Below the pieces are notes generated by a model. It worked only from the letters and a program-made list of their open reading frames with translations. It did not search any database and was not told the origin of the DNA. Below are positions 1 through 5,881 of a stretch of DNA of 11,012 nucleotides, one piece after another. The translations under genes were made by a program, and so were the position numbers. The DNA comes from Sediminibacterium sp. (GTDB lineage: Bacteria; Bacteroidota; Bacteroidia; Chitinophagales; Chitinophagaceae). Every line of letters starts with the position of its first letter. The first letter of the stretch is position 1. The stretch covers positions 1 through 11,012 of the forward strand of contig JAQBNJ010000547.1 of the NCBI GenBank assembly GCA_028288645.1, in the 5' to 3' direction.

Positions 1-614
1 TACAGGTCCATCTGGAGTTTAACCAATGCAGGGTCAGTCTCATTTAAAACAATATCATACCCGATTTTTCCATCGTGATCTGTGAATTCGAAATCATGAT
101 TATGGTAAGCAAATCCAAGACCCGCAGCAGTAACCTGGCGGCCTATCAGGTTGAGTTTTTTAGACAGCAACCTGAAATGATCGAGGGTTCTCTGTTCGGG
201 CGCTATCCATGGCCAGGTGATATATTTCATACCTACAGCATGCGCCCCTTTGATACACTGGTCCACAAAACGTTTCAAATCATCATCCGTTTTATCCAGG
301 AATGGTGCAAAATCATAATGCCCGCTGGACGCGGTGATTTGCAGGTCGTCCAGTATCTTTTTGAACTCCGAAGATTTGTATCCATAGTAAGTTTCTTTCG
401 CGCTGTCAAATCCATAGGTCTCAACATCTTCATAACCCATGGCCCTTGCGGCTTTCAAACTGGCAACAGGATCTTTGGCCATGTCCTGGCGGATGGTAAA
501 CAACTGCAGGCCCATTTTAAATTTTGGTTGTGCAAACGCCGGGAAACCTGTTACGGGTAGAATGGCTGCTGCAGACAGGAAACCAGTTTGTGTTATGAAT
601 TTTCTCCGGTTCAT
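1..614 (-). CDS. Sugar phosphate isomerase/epimerase-like protein, Tat signal (3' end outside window)
   Basis: About 204 N-terminal residues are visible from the ATG at 614; the gene runs off the left edge. The protein begins MNRRKFITQTGFLSAAAILP, a twin-arginine (RRKFI) export signal with a short hydrophobic stretch and a likely cleavage after a small-residue site (AFA-Q). The mature part starts FKMGLQLFTIRQDM and continues with repeated beta/alpha units (GYEDVETYG, GMKYITWPWIAP) and an AYHNHDFEF motif. These are typical of the xylose-isomerase-like TIM-barrel family (AP endonuclease 2 fold), in which the His/Glu residues bind a divalent metal. The substrate cannot be read from the sequence. 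Many exported Bacteroidota members are annotated only as sugar phosphate isomerase/epimerase. It is separated from the PUL by a terminator and over 340 further bases, so it is probably its own transcription unit. Family call is firm; function is inferred. Confidence 0.88.
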   Translation of the reverse strand, partial: MNRRKFITQTGFLSAAAILPVTGFPAFAQPKFKMGLQLFTIRQDMAKDPVASLKAARAMGYEDVETYGFDSAKETYYGYKSSEFKKILDDLQITASSGHYDFAPFLDKTDDDLKRFVDQCIKGAHAVGMKYITWPWIAPEQRTLDHFRLLSKKLNLIGRQVTAAGLGFAYHNHDFEFTDHDGKIGYDIVLNETDPALVKLQMDL

Positions 615-810
615 TTATCCAGGATTATGAATGATAAATATAATTCTAAATGAATGATTGCATGCAAATACAATCGTTGATTCTTCGGCTATTCCATTGA
701 ACATTGGAAAGGAAAAAGATTTGAGAGTTGGGTTCATATTTTTATTTTCTATGCATTATGATATATTCTGGCATTCAAATTATGTTTCTTCAACTTGAAT
801 GTGTTGATGT
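615..810 (-). promoter_or_regulatory. Upstream region of the epimerase-like gene
   Basis: This non-coding A/T-rich stretch must hold the promoter of the gene starting at 614 if that gene is transcribed separately. A perfect 10-base palindrome TTGCATGCAA lies at 658-667, 43 bases before the ATG, and could be an operator. On the minus strand it overlaps TGTATTTG, a one-mismatch fit to the Bacteroidota -7 box TAnnTTTG. No convincing -33 TTTG lies at the right distance, so no promoter is placed. The leader just before the ATG is A/T-rich, with no Shine-Dalgarno sequence. Confidence 0.3.
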
Positions 811-860
811 AAAGCTGGAACGCAAGGCCCGCTAAGTACCGCACCTTGCGTTCCGGCTTT
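811..860. repeat. 17-bp inverted repeat with 16-base loop
   Basis: The arms at 811-827 (AAAGCTGGAACGCAAGG) and 844-860 (CCTTGCGTTCCGGCTTT) pair over all 17 positions, with a single T-G wobble when read on the + strand and a C-A mismatch on the minus strand. The loop is 828-843. On the + strand the stem is followed by only TTTTAA, and no + strand gene precedes it, so a terminator role is doubtful. Flanking direct repeats were not found. It may be an intergenic repeat or a structured RNA segment. Confidence 0.6.
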
Positions 861-960
861 TAACCACGCATTTGGCACATTTGGCAAACTCGTTAGTTAC
901 TATGTACATATCACCCAATCTAATAGCACAACACGTTAGTTTTTTACTCATATGGCCCAC
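861..960. other. Non-coding stretch with short tandem and palindromic repeats
   Basis: A 9-base unit CATTTGGCA occurs twice in tandem (869-877 and 878-886). A perfect palindrome TATGTACATA lies at 901-910, and CGTTAGTT occurs at both 891-898 and 934-941. No credible gene is seen here. The stretch lies just past the PUL terminator on the minus strand and joins the 17-bp inverted repeat; together they look like decayed intergenic repeat sequence. Confidence 0.4.
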
Positions 961-1006
961 ACTAAAAAAGGTCCTGCAAATTTTCATTTACCGGACCTTC
1001 TTTAGT
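961..1006 (-). terminator. Intrinsic terminator of the PUL operon
   Basis: Read on the minus strand, the core stem AAGGTCC/GGACCTT (993-999 with 968-974) continues through one G-A mismatch into GTAAAT/ATTTGC closed by a GAAA tetraloop. The 3' arm runs straight into six T residues (969-964). ACTAAA/TTTAGT (1001-1006 with 961-966) can lengthen the base of the stem past one mismatch. It lies about 260 bases after the GH30 stop; without the inserted element at 1104-1259 and one target copy it would be about 90 bases away. On the + strand no T-run follows the stem, so it acts mainly on minus-strand transcription. The stretch 1007-1093 holds no gene; its only visible structure is a 6-bp inverted repeat, TTGATA/TATCAA, at 1045-1064. 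Confidence 0.8.
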
Positions 1007-1093
1007 CGTCAGAATCAATATCGACCGCTTATTCCTTTTTTTTATTGATACAAAGCAATATCAAATTCCCGCGATAAAATATTAAGGTTACTT

Positions 1094-1103
1094 CACCAAT
1101 CAC
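1094..1103. repeat. Left direct repeat (target-site duplication) of the MITE-like element
   Basis: CACCAATCAC here is identical to the ten bases at 1260-1269. The match ends exactly at ten bases on both sides, and the two copies directly abut the outer ends of the inverted repeats of the 156-base element, as expected for a target duplication made on insertion. Confidence 0.7.
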
Positions 1104-1259
1104 TACAACTGTTCGGAAGATTAAATTACTACACACGCGGGGCTGGAAGCCCCGGAGAGAAAGGATAGGGTTTTATTCTTACCCGCGCTCTAAAGAGCGT
1201 GGCAAGAATAGCCGTGTAACGAATTGCACAAACTGTTCCTCATCTTCCGGACACCTGTA
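1104..1259. mobile_element. 156-base MITE-like non-autonomous element
   Basis: The ends form imperfect terminal inverted repeats of 18 bases: TACAACTGTTCGGAAGAT at 1104-1121, and TACAGGTGTCCGGAAGAT read inward on the minus strand from 1259 to 1242. Fifteen of 18 positions match. The interior is non-coding and holds two GC-rich hairpins, plus AACTGTTC near both ends as a direct repeat (1107-1114, 1231-1238). Perfect 10-base direct repeats flank the element. Small size, no ORF, terminal inverted repeats and a target duplication fit a miniature inverted-repeat transposable element moved by a transposase encoded elsewhere. Several IS families make duplications of about this length (IS4 and ISAs1 groups, for example), so the parent family is not assigned. 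It sits directly downstream of the GH30 reading frame and becomes part of that mRNA's 3' untranslated region. Confidence 0.72.
1130..1218. other. Two nested hairpins in the core of the MITE-like element
   Basis: The first hairpin is CGGGGCT/AGCCCCG (1138-1144 with 1148-1154, loop GGA). The second is longer: CGCTC/GAGCG with loop TAAA (1186-1190 with 1195-1199). It extends through a G-T wobble and two C-G pairs, then past a small internal loop into TATTCTT/AAGAATA (1174-1180 with 1204-1210). TACAC at 1130-1134 and GTGTA at 1214-1218 can close both into a cloverleaf-like fold inside the outer inverted repeats. The fold is possible as RNA from either strand. Confidence 0.6.
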
Positions 1260-1269
1260 CACCAATCAC
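1260..1269. repeat. Right direct repeat, containing the GH30 stop codon
   Basis: This is the second copy of CACCAATCAC. On the minus strand it contains the TGA stop (1268-1266) of the GH30 gene. The insertion therefore hit the very end of the gene and, by duplicating the target, left the reading frame and its stop intact. Confidence 0.7.
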
Positions 1270-2747
1270 CAGGTAAACGTTCCTACAGACCCCGCTTCCA
1301 ATGAAATGGCAATCCATCTGCCGTTGTATTTGATATTAAACAGTTGGGAACTGCTGCCGTCGTTTTCTACGATCAGCACTTTTTTCCCTTCAGGTGTTTT
1401 AAAGGCTACATTGTTAAGATTGCCGGCTGTGGTACTGGAGATCCGTATGGAACCCTGCGGTACAAATTTAGCTGCATGTGCAATAATGTAATAACCCACA
1501 TTTCGCGTAAAATTACTATTGTTATCTATCGTTATAGCGCCCTTACAGGCATCGCATCCACCGGCTGTATGCGGACCAAATGCGGAATTATTGGCAAGGT
1601 TCCATTCAAGCGCATTGCGGCTCCAGTTACGCATGGAACCAATGACCACATTTTTCAAGTGCCATTTCAGATCGCCTCCGAAATTGCCGGTTGAAGATGT
1701 CCATTGCTCGGTAAAATATAATGCCTTATCAGGATGTGCGTTGCGTACAGTAGATAATGCGCTGATATCTCCCGCATATAAATGAAACGCTGAGCCATTG
1801 ATAAATGTCTTGGCAGCAGCATCGTCTAAAATAGAAATGGGATACTCAGGCTTATCACAGTTATGATCATAGATGATGATCTTGGTTGTGATATTCGCAG
1901 CCTGGAAGGCAGGGCCCAGGTTATTTTTAATAAAGTCGGCCTGTTGCGGAGCTAACATCAACATGCTTGGATTATTGCCGGGATGCAGCGGTTCGTTTTG
2001 CGGGGTGATCGCATCAATGGTAATTCCCTGCGCCTTCATCAGCTGAATATATTTTACAAAGTATTGTGCATAGGCTGCATAATATTTTGTTTGCAAACTG
2101 CCACCTGTAAAACTATTATTGTCTTTCATCCATACCGGCGGTGACCATGGACTACCCAGGATCTTTATATTGGGATTGATAGCGAGTATCTCTTTCAACA
2201 AAGGAATAACGTTAGTCATGTCAGGAGCAAGACTGAAATTAGCCAGGGCAACATCTGTTTGACCCGCCGGCATATCATCATAGGTAAATGGAGAAGCATT
2301 CAAGTCAGAGGCGCCGATACTGATACGCAGATAACTTACACCGATGGAACTTGCGGATGATCCGAATAATTCCTGCAGCAGTTCCTGTTTTTTTGAAGCG
2401 ATCAACGAATTGATCACTTCTGCACTGCCACCGGTAAGTGTATATCCAAAACCATCAACCGATTGGAAAGAGCTGTTCTCATCTACGTCGATATTGAGAT
2501 ATTGATTTACCGGCGTACCAAATGCCAGTACAGTGCTTTGTTTCTGAAGCTTTACGGTTTCATCAGATTTGGTGAGCCAGAAATCCATTTCATTGTTTAC
2601 TACCGGCGGCGGAACAGGGGGTGTTGGCGTTGGAGTGGGATCGACGCTCTTGCTTGAACAATTGATCAATAAGAAAAAAAACAGCGGGAGTACGCCGGTT
2701 ATTATCAACCTTTTACTGCTGGTCACAAGGTTATTATTTGTTTTCAT
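1266..2747 (-). CDS. GH30 family glycoside hydrolase lipoprotein, likely beta-1,6-glucanase
   Basis: Predicted surface or periplasmic endo-hydrolase of about 493 residues. From the ATG at 2747 it has a basic N-region, a hydrophobic segment and a lipobox LINC with Cys30, then a Pro/Thr-rich linker at about 37-48. A longer start at 2768 adds seven residues only three bases after the upstream stop; 2747 gives a more normal signal peptide. The GH30 TIM barrel begins near FQSVDGFGYTLTGG, includes SPWSPPVWM, the acid/base Glu252 in TPQNEP and the nucleophile Glu347 in YFTEQW, and ends in the usual beta-sandwich domain (VLIVENDG, GTFTW). Length and motifs fit complete GH30 enzymes. Known GH30 subfamily 3 proteins of Bacteroidota and fungi cut beta-1,6-glucan; the assignment here is inferred from family and from the GH16 neighbours. 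Beta-glucosidase or another GH30 specificity remains possible. It is the last gene of the operon, and a mobile element abuts its stop. Confidence 0.9.
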   Translation of the reverse strand: MKTNNNLVTSSKRLIITGVLPLFFFLLINCSSKSVDPTPTPTPPVPPPVVNNEMDFWLTKSDETVKLQKQSTVLAFGTPVNQYLNIDVDENSSFQSVDGFGYTLTGGSAEVINSLIASKKQELLQELFGSSASSIGVSYLRISIGASDLNASPFTYDDMPAGQTDVALANFSLAPDMTNVIPLLKEILAINPNIKILGSPWSPPVWMKDNNSFTGGSLQTKYYAAYAQYFVKYIQLMKAQGITIDAITPQNEPLHPGNNPSMLMLAPQQADFIKNNLGPAFQAANITTKIIIYDHNCDKPEYPISILDDAAAKTFINGSAFHLYAGDISALSTVRNAHPDKALYFTEQWTSSTGNFGGDLKWHLKNVVIGSMRNWSRNALEWNLANNSAFGPHTAGGCDACKGAITIDNNSNFTRNVGYYIIAHAAKFVPQGSIRISSTTAGNLNNVAFKTPEGKKVLIVENDGSSSQLFNIKYNGRWIAISLEAGSVGTFTW

Positions 2748-2771
2748 AGATATTGGTGTTAAAAACATGCA

Positions 2772-3575
2772 TCATTTTACCGGCGTGTACACGCGAACAT
2801 AATCTACTTCAAGCGTAGCCGGAAAAACGGTTGTATCAATTCCCTGTTTCCCGCCGAGGTTACCTCCTACTGCTATGTTGATCAGTAAATGGAACGGGGA
2901 ATCAAAAGGCCATTCTGCCGTGGTCTTGTGTTCGTTCTCAATATGATTGTACAAAACATTATCCAGCAAAAAATCCATCCGCTCGGGTGTCCATTCAAGT
3001 GTGTACAGGTGATAGCTTGTATATGGATTTGCGATGAATGCTTTCTTGCCTTTTTGTGTTCCTTTAATATGGTTGTACGATTTGGTGTGTATGGTTCCAA
3101 ACACCGAATCTTTTTCAAAGCCTACATGTTCCATAATGTCTATTTCACCGCTTTCGGGCCAGCCTACGGTATTGATATTATTTCCAAGCATCCAAATTGC
3201 GGGCCAGATACCGCGGCCGGCAGGAAGTTTTGCACGGATTTCTATTTTACCGTAAGTAAAATCTGCTTTACCTTTTGTAAGCAGGCGCGCTGATGTATAC
3301 TCGCGGTTAGCCATTTTTTCACGGATCGCTTTTACTTTCAGTGAGCCGTTGCTTACTTCTGCGTTGGCCAGGGATGCTTTGGTGTAATATTGCAATTCGT
3401 TATTACCCCAGCCATGTCCCCCGATATCATACCCCCATTTGGTAGAATCGGGCAAGCCTTCATAATTAAATTCTTCGCTCCAGGAAAGTTTCCAGTCAAC
3501 CTTACCTGATTTGTTTTGTGATGTTGCACAGGAAACAAAACAGAGTGTGATAAACAATAGGCAAACAAAACGCAT
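2772..3575 (-). CDS. GH16 endo-beta-1,3-glucanase (laminarinase-like) lipoprotein
   Basis: Predicted endo-acting retaining beta-glucanase of about 267 residues, nearly all catalytic domain. From the ATG at 3575 the N-terminus MRFVCLLFITLCFVSC is a textbook lipoprotein signal (Cys16). A longer start at 3602 overlaps the stop of the upstream gene as ATGA and would allow translational coupling, but gives an odd N-terminus; the choice is open. The beta-jelly roll shows WSEEFN, GWGNNELQYYT (55-65), RAKLPAGRGIWPAIWMLG, and the catalytic motif GEIDIMEH with nucleophile Glu144, Asp146 and acid/base Glu149. It ends VDYVRVY. The extra Met in E-I-D-I-M-E and the GWGNNELQYYT loop are typical of laminarinases rather than lichenases, agarases or carrageenases. 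It is clearly paralogous to the GH16 domain encoded just upstream, and probably has a different preferred cut site or chain length. Confidence 0.92.
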   Translation of the reverse strand: MRFVCLLFITLCFVSCATSQNKSGKVDWKLSWSEEFNYEGLPDSTKWGYDIGGHGWGNNELQYYTKASLANAEVSNGSLKVKAIREKMANREYTSARLLTKGKADFTYGKIEIRAKLPAGRGIWPAIWMLGNNINTVGWPESGEIDIMEHVGFEKDSVFGTIHTKSYNHIKGTQKGKKAFIANPYTSYHLYTLEWTPERMDFLLDNVLYNHIENEHKTTAEWPFDSPFHLLINIAVGGNLGGKQGIDTTVFPATLEVDYVRVYTPVK

Positions 3576-3598
3576 AGAATAATCAGTTAGGTGAAGTA

Positions 3599-4801
3599 TC
3601 ATTGAAAAACACGCACATAATCCACAAACATTCTTTGCGGAAATGGTGTGCCTGAATCCGGCGGGCCGGGCCAGAGACCGCCTACTGCAACATTGAAAAT
3701 AAAAAACTGCGATGCATTAAAAGGATAATTTGCGGCACCTGCATCGGCTTTGGTCATTGTAAGAAGCAGCTGGTCATCTACCAGCCATTTGATCATATCC
3801 TGCGACCAGATAATACTGAATACATGGAATTTTTGTGAAAAATCACCCGATGGCAAATTATACTCGGTGCCCTTTGACGTTTCGTTACCTGCTACAGCTT
3901 TCCAGTGCATGGTGCCGTAAACACGGCCCGGGTAAGTGCCGATCAATTCCATGATATCCATTTCACCGCAGGCGGGCCAGGGTACGGTATTGATGTTAGA
4001 ACCCAGCATCCAGAGTGCGGGCCAGATACCTTTGCTTACCGGCAGTTTTGCCCTGATATCGATCCTGCCGAATGTGAAAGATTTTTTATTCTGCGTGGTC
4101 ATACGCGTAGAGGAATAATTGAACCCGCTAATCGCTTCTTTGCGGGCTTCTATTACCAGGTTACCATTGGATGCAAAAACATTTTTCGTGCTGTTGGTAT
4201 AATATTCAAGTTCGCTGTTTCCCCATCCGTTGTTGTTACCGGTTTCCATGTTCCATATAGCAGGATCCGGTGCTGTACCCGAGAATTCATCGGCCCAAGC
4301 CAATGTATAACCGGGGTAAGTAAGCGGTGTGCTGTATCCTGTATTGTCAGTTGTAAGGCTTGTTCCATTCTCTGTAATAATGGTTCCTTTTGCAGAGAGT
4401 ACCCCCAATGCGCAGGACTTTGCATTACTTAACTGAACAGTAAACTCAAGGTTGTTCTGTCGCGTATCCGCAGCATCACCTTTGATGGGCACATCTACCT
4501 GCGCCTGTGATTGGTTGGCAGCAATGGTAACTGTTCCGGATGCAGCTGTATAATCTTTTGGCGCGGTTGCGGTTCCATCGGTCACAGTATAATCTACCGA
4601 GACAGGAACAGATGTTGTTTTATCCAGTGTAACATTAAAATGCATCACGCCTGCGCTGGTAGTTCTTACCTGTGAAGCGTCTTCCATTTTAATCACGGGT
4701 ACAACAACCGCAACAGGTGTATCACCTTTCTTTCCACAAGAGAATAACAAGGTGCTTATTGTTATTAACCCGATAAGGAACTTGAATCTTTGTTTCAGCA
4801 T
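3599..4801 (-). CDS. Calx-beta plus GH16 beta-glucanase lipoprotein
   Basis: Predicted surface endo-beta-glucanase of 400 residues. The ATG at 4801 gives MLKQRFKFLIGLITISTLLFSC, a clean lipoprotein signal with Cys22. The frame is open to a GTG at 4825, but that start adds eight charged residues and is less likely. Residues about 37-145 form a Calx-beta type sandwich (DYTVTDGTATAPKDY, SGTVTIAANQ, DTRQNNLEFTVQL), a module that usually binds calcium or acts as a spacer. GH16 follows from about 164: WADEFSG, GWGNSELEYYT (192-202), RAKLPVSKGIWPALWMLG, then GEMDIMEL with Glu280, Asp282 and Glu285 in catalytic places, ending VDYVRVF. All key residues are present. It is the first enzyme gene after a 140-base gap with a stem-loop, so its expression may be set apart from the import genes. 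Confidence 0.91.
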   Translation of the reverse strand: MLKQRFKFLIGLITISTLLFSCGKKGDTPVAVVVPVIKMEDASQVRTTSAGVMHFNVTLDKTTSVPVSVDYTVTDGTATAPKDYTAASGTVTIAANQSQAQVDVPIKGDAADTRQNNLEFTVQLSNAKSCALGVLSAKGTIITENGTSLTTDNTGYSTPLTYPGYTLAWADEFSGTAPDPAIWNMETGNNNGWGNSELEYYTNSTKNVFASNGNLVIEARKEAISGFNYSSTRMTTQNKKSFTFGRIDIRAKLPVSKGIWPALWMLGSNINTVPWPACGEMDIMELIGTYPGRVYGTMHWKAVAGNETSKGTEYNLPSGDFSQKFHVFSIIWSQDMIKWLVDDQLLLTMTKADAGAANYPFNASQFFIFNVAVGGLWPGPPDSGTPFPQRMFVDYVRVFQ

Positions 4802-4826
4802 ATTGATCGTTTTATCACCCGCCACT

Positions 4827-4855
4827 GTAAAATATCATGTAACAGAACAGGCAAA
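4827..4855 (-). promoter_or_regulatory. Weak candidate internal promoter before the enzyme genes
   Basis: On the minus strand TTTG (4855-4852) is followed after 17 bases by TATTTTAC (4834-4827), which matches six of eight positions of the Bacteroidota -7 box TAnnTTTG. The spacing is slightly short of the usual 19 or so, and the leader to the ATG at 4801 would be short. It directly follows the stem-loop at 4864-4894. The match is weak and could be chance. Confidence 0.2.
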
Positions 4856-4863
4856 CCGAAAGT

Positions 4864-4894
4864 AAAGCACAAGGCATTTCTGCCCTGTGCCTTT
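4864..4894 (-). terminator. Terminator-like stem-loop inside the operon (possible attenuator)
   Basis: On the minus strand GCACAGGGCA (4890-4881) pairs with TGCCTTGTGC (4876-4867) over ten bases, with one G-U wobble and a GAAA tetraloop. AAA/TTT outside a one-base bulge lengthens it. The 3' arm is followed by TTTACTTT, an imperfect T-tract. It lies in the only large gap of the operon (4802-4941), just after the last glycan-binding gene and before the first enzyme gene. It could partly end transcription or protect the 3' end of a processed upstream mRNA. Confidence 0.55.
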
Positions 4895-4941
4895 GGTCAT
4901 CATTGCTTGCCGTATGAAATTCTTTTTAAGTTACCTGTCAA

Positions 4942-5871
4942 TTAGTTCTTTAATTTCAGATACCATGCGTTGCCTGTTTCTGTACCTTGTACCCGCAGGT
5001 ACAGGTTAGTAGCAGAAATAGACATGATCTCGTATTCCTTCAATTGTGCACCATAGCCGATATAAGTATTGGCACCGCCTAACAGGATGCCTGTTTTAGT
5101 AGAAGGAGCTGATGCTGCAATACCCGATGAAGAAGGAACAAAAGAGAAAGTTGAAGTTCCTCCTGAATAAGGATAACATGCTTCTGCACCTGAACCCGGG
5201 ATACCGGGAAGCCCGCCAGCCAATGAACCTGTTTTGGTGAATGCACCATCAGGACTTGCCACAGTAAGGGTATAGGTACCGTCTGCTAATTTGGTAAACG
5301 TGAATGATGCTGAATAGAAACAGTTACAGCAACCTGCTTTTTCATTGGGTACAGCAGCATACCATTCAGGGGTAACTGATGTAGTGCTCCATGGGCCTAC
5401 ACCAAAATGACCAGCTGCATCTTTATCCACTTTCCAGGTTTTGGAACCTGTTCCTGTAAGATTGGTAACGATCGCTGCAGCGGGTGTGAAATCACTTCTT
5501 ACCTGGATGTCTTTGGTAACCGTGGTAGCCGCGGCTCCGGGGCCATACGCTACTGCGGTTATGCGGTATGTATTCAGGCCGATAGATGTGTATTTTTTAG
5601 TAGCTGTACCATCCGGCAAAAACTCGAGGTTAATTCCATCGGCGGCGTTGTAATCTATCTTATAGGAAAGAACATTTTTACCGGTAAGTGAGATCTTCAC
5701 ATCTCCTGAGCCATCGCCATTGGGATGCGTTGCGTCTACGCCCACAATGGTTGTGTTGATAGCAACCTCAGAAGGTGCAACCAGGTTTCCCATGGTGAAT
5801 TCTTTTTTCTCACAACTGCTGAAAAGCATCAATGCGATGATAAAGGAATAGTATTTTATATAACGTATCAT
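4942..5871 (-). CDS. Surface glycan-binding lipoprotein, SusE/F position, PKD-like plus C-terminal domain
   Basis: Lipoprotein of 309 residues with signal MIRYIKYYSFIIALMLFSSC (Cys20) followed by EKK. Residues about 32-125 look like one PKD/Ig-like sandwich (VKISLTGKNVLSYKIDY, YRITAVAYGPG). The second half starts at TGSKTWKVDKDAAGHFGVGP (141-160), then PEWYAAVPNEKAG, a Cys cluster (Cys181, Cys182, Cys184, plus Cys232), and ends with NAWYLKLKN. I recognise this second half as a domain recurring in Bacteroidota PUL proteins, but I cannot name a characterised member. No catalytic motif is seen. Its place after susC/susD and another PKD protein, and its lipid anchor, indicate an outer-surface glycan-binding protein that helps capture the glucan; that role is inferred from context. 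The preceding gene ends ten bases upstream. Confidence 0.78.
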   Translation of the reverse strand: MIRYIKYYSFIIALMLFSSCEKKEFTMGNLVAPSEVAINTTIVGVDATHPNGDGSGDVKISLTGKNVLSYKIDYNAADGINLEFLPDGTATKKYTSIGLNTYRITAVAYGPGAAATTVTKDIQVRSDFTPAAAIVTNLTGTGSKTWKVDKDAAGHFGVGPWSTTSVTPEWYAAVPNEKAGCCNCFYSASFTFTKLADGTYTLTVASPDGAFTKTGSLAGGLPGIPGSGAEACYPYSGGTSTFSFVPSSSGIAASAPSTKTGILLGGANTYIGYGAQLKEYEIMSISATNLYLRVQGTETGNAWYLKLKN

Positions 5872-5881
5872 GGTTGTGTTT

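Noticed and set aside
75..630. Open frames on the + strand opposite the epimerase-like gene
   Set aside because: They mirror a minus-strand gene with clear family motifs and a Tat signal; their own translations show no recognisable domain or start context.
640..700. Bacteroidota-type promoter (TTTG / TAnnTTTG) before the epimerase-like gene
   Set aside because: Only a mismatched -7-like TGTATTTG is present and no TTTG lies at the right distance upstream.
811..860. The 17-bp inverted repeat as a transposable element or as a terminator
   Set aside because: No flanking target duplication was found, there is no upstream + strand gene, and the T-tracts after the stem are too short on either strand.
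832..951. 39-codon minus-strand ORF with five Cys, including a CAKC motif, starting just after the PUL terminator
   Set aside because: It has no ribosome-binding context, overlaps the tandem repeats and one arm of the 17-bp inverted repeat, and ends in its loop. It is more easily explained as chance translation of repeat DNA.
1094..1269. A CRISPR array or riboswitch between the GH30 gene and the epimerase-like gene
   Set aside because: There are only two copies of the direct repeat, they sit at the ends of an inverted-repeat element, and the region lies downstream of its gene rather than in a leader.
4802..4825. GTG at 4825 as start of the Calx-beta/GH16 gene
   Set aside because: It adds a charged octapeptide before an otherwise ideal lipoprotein signal beginning at the ATG at 4801.
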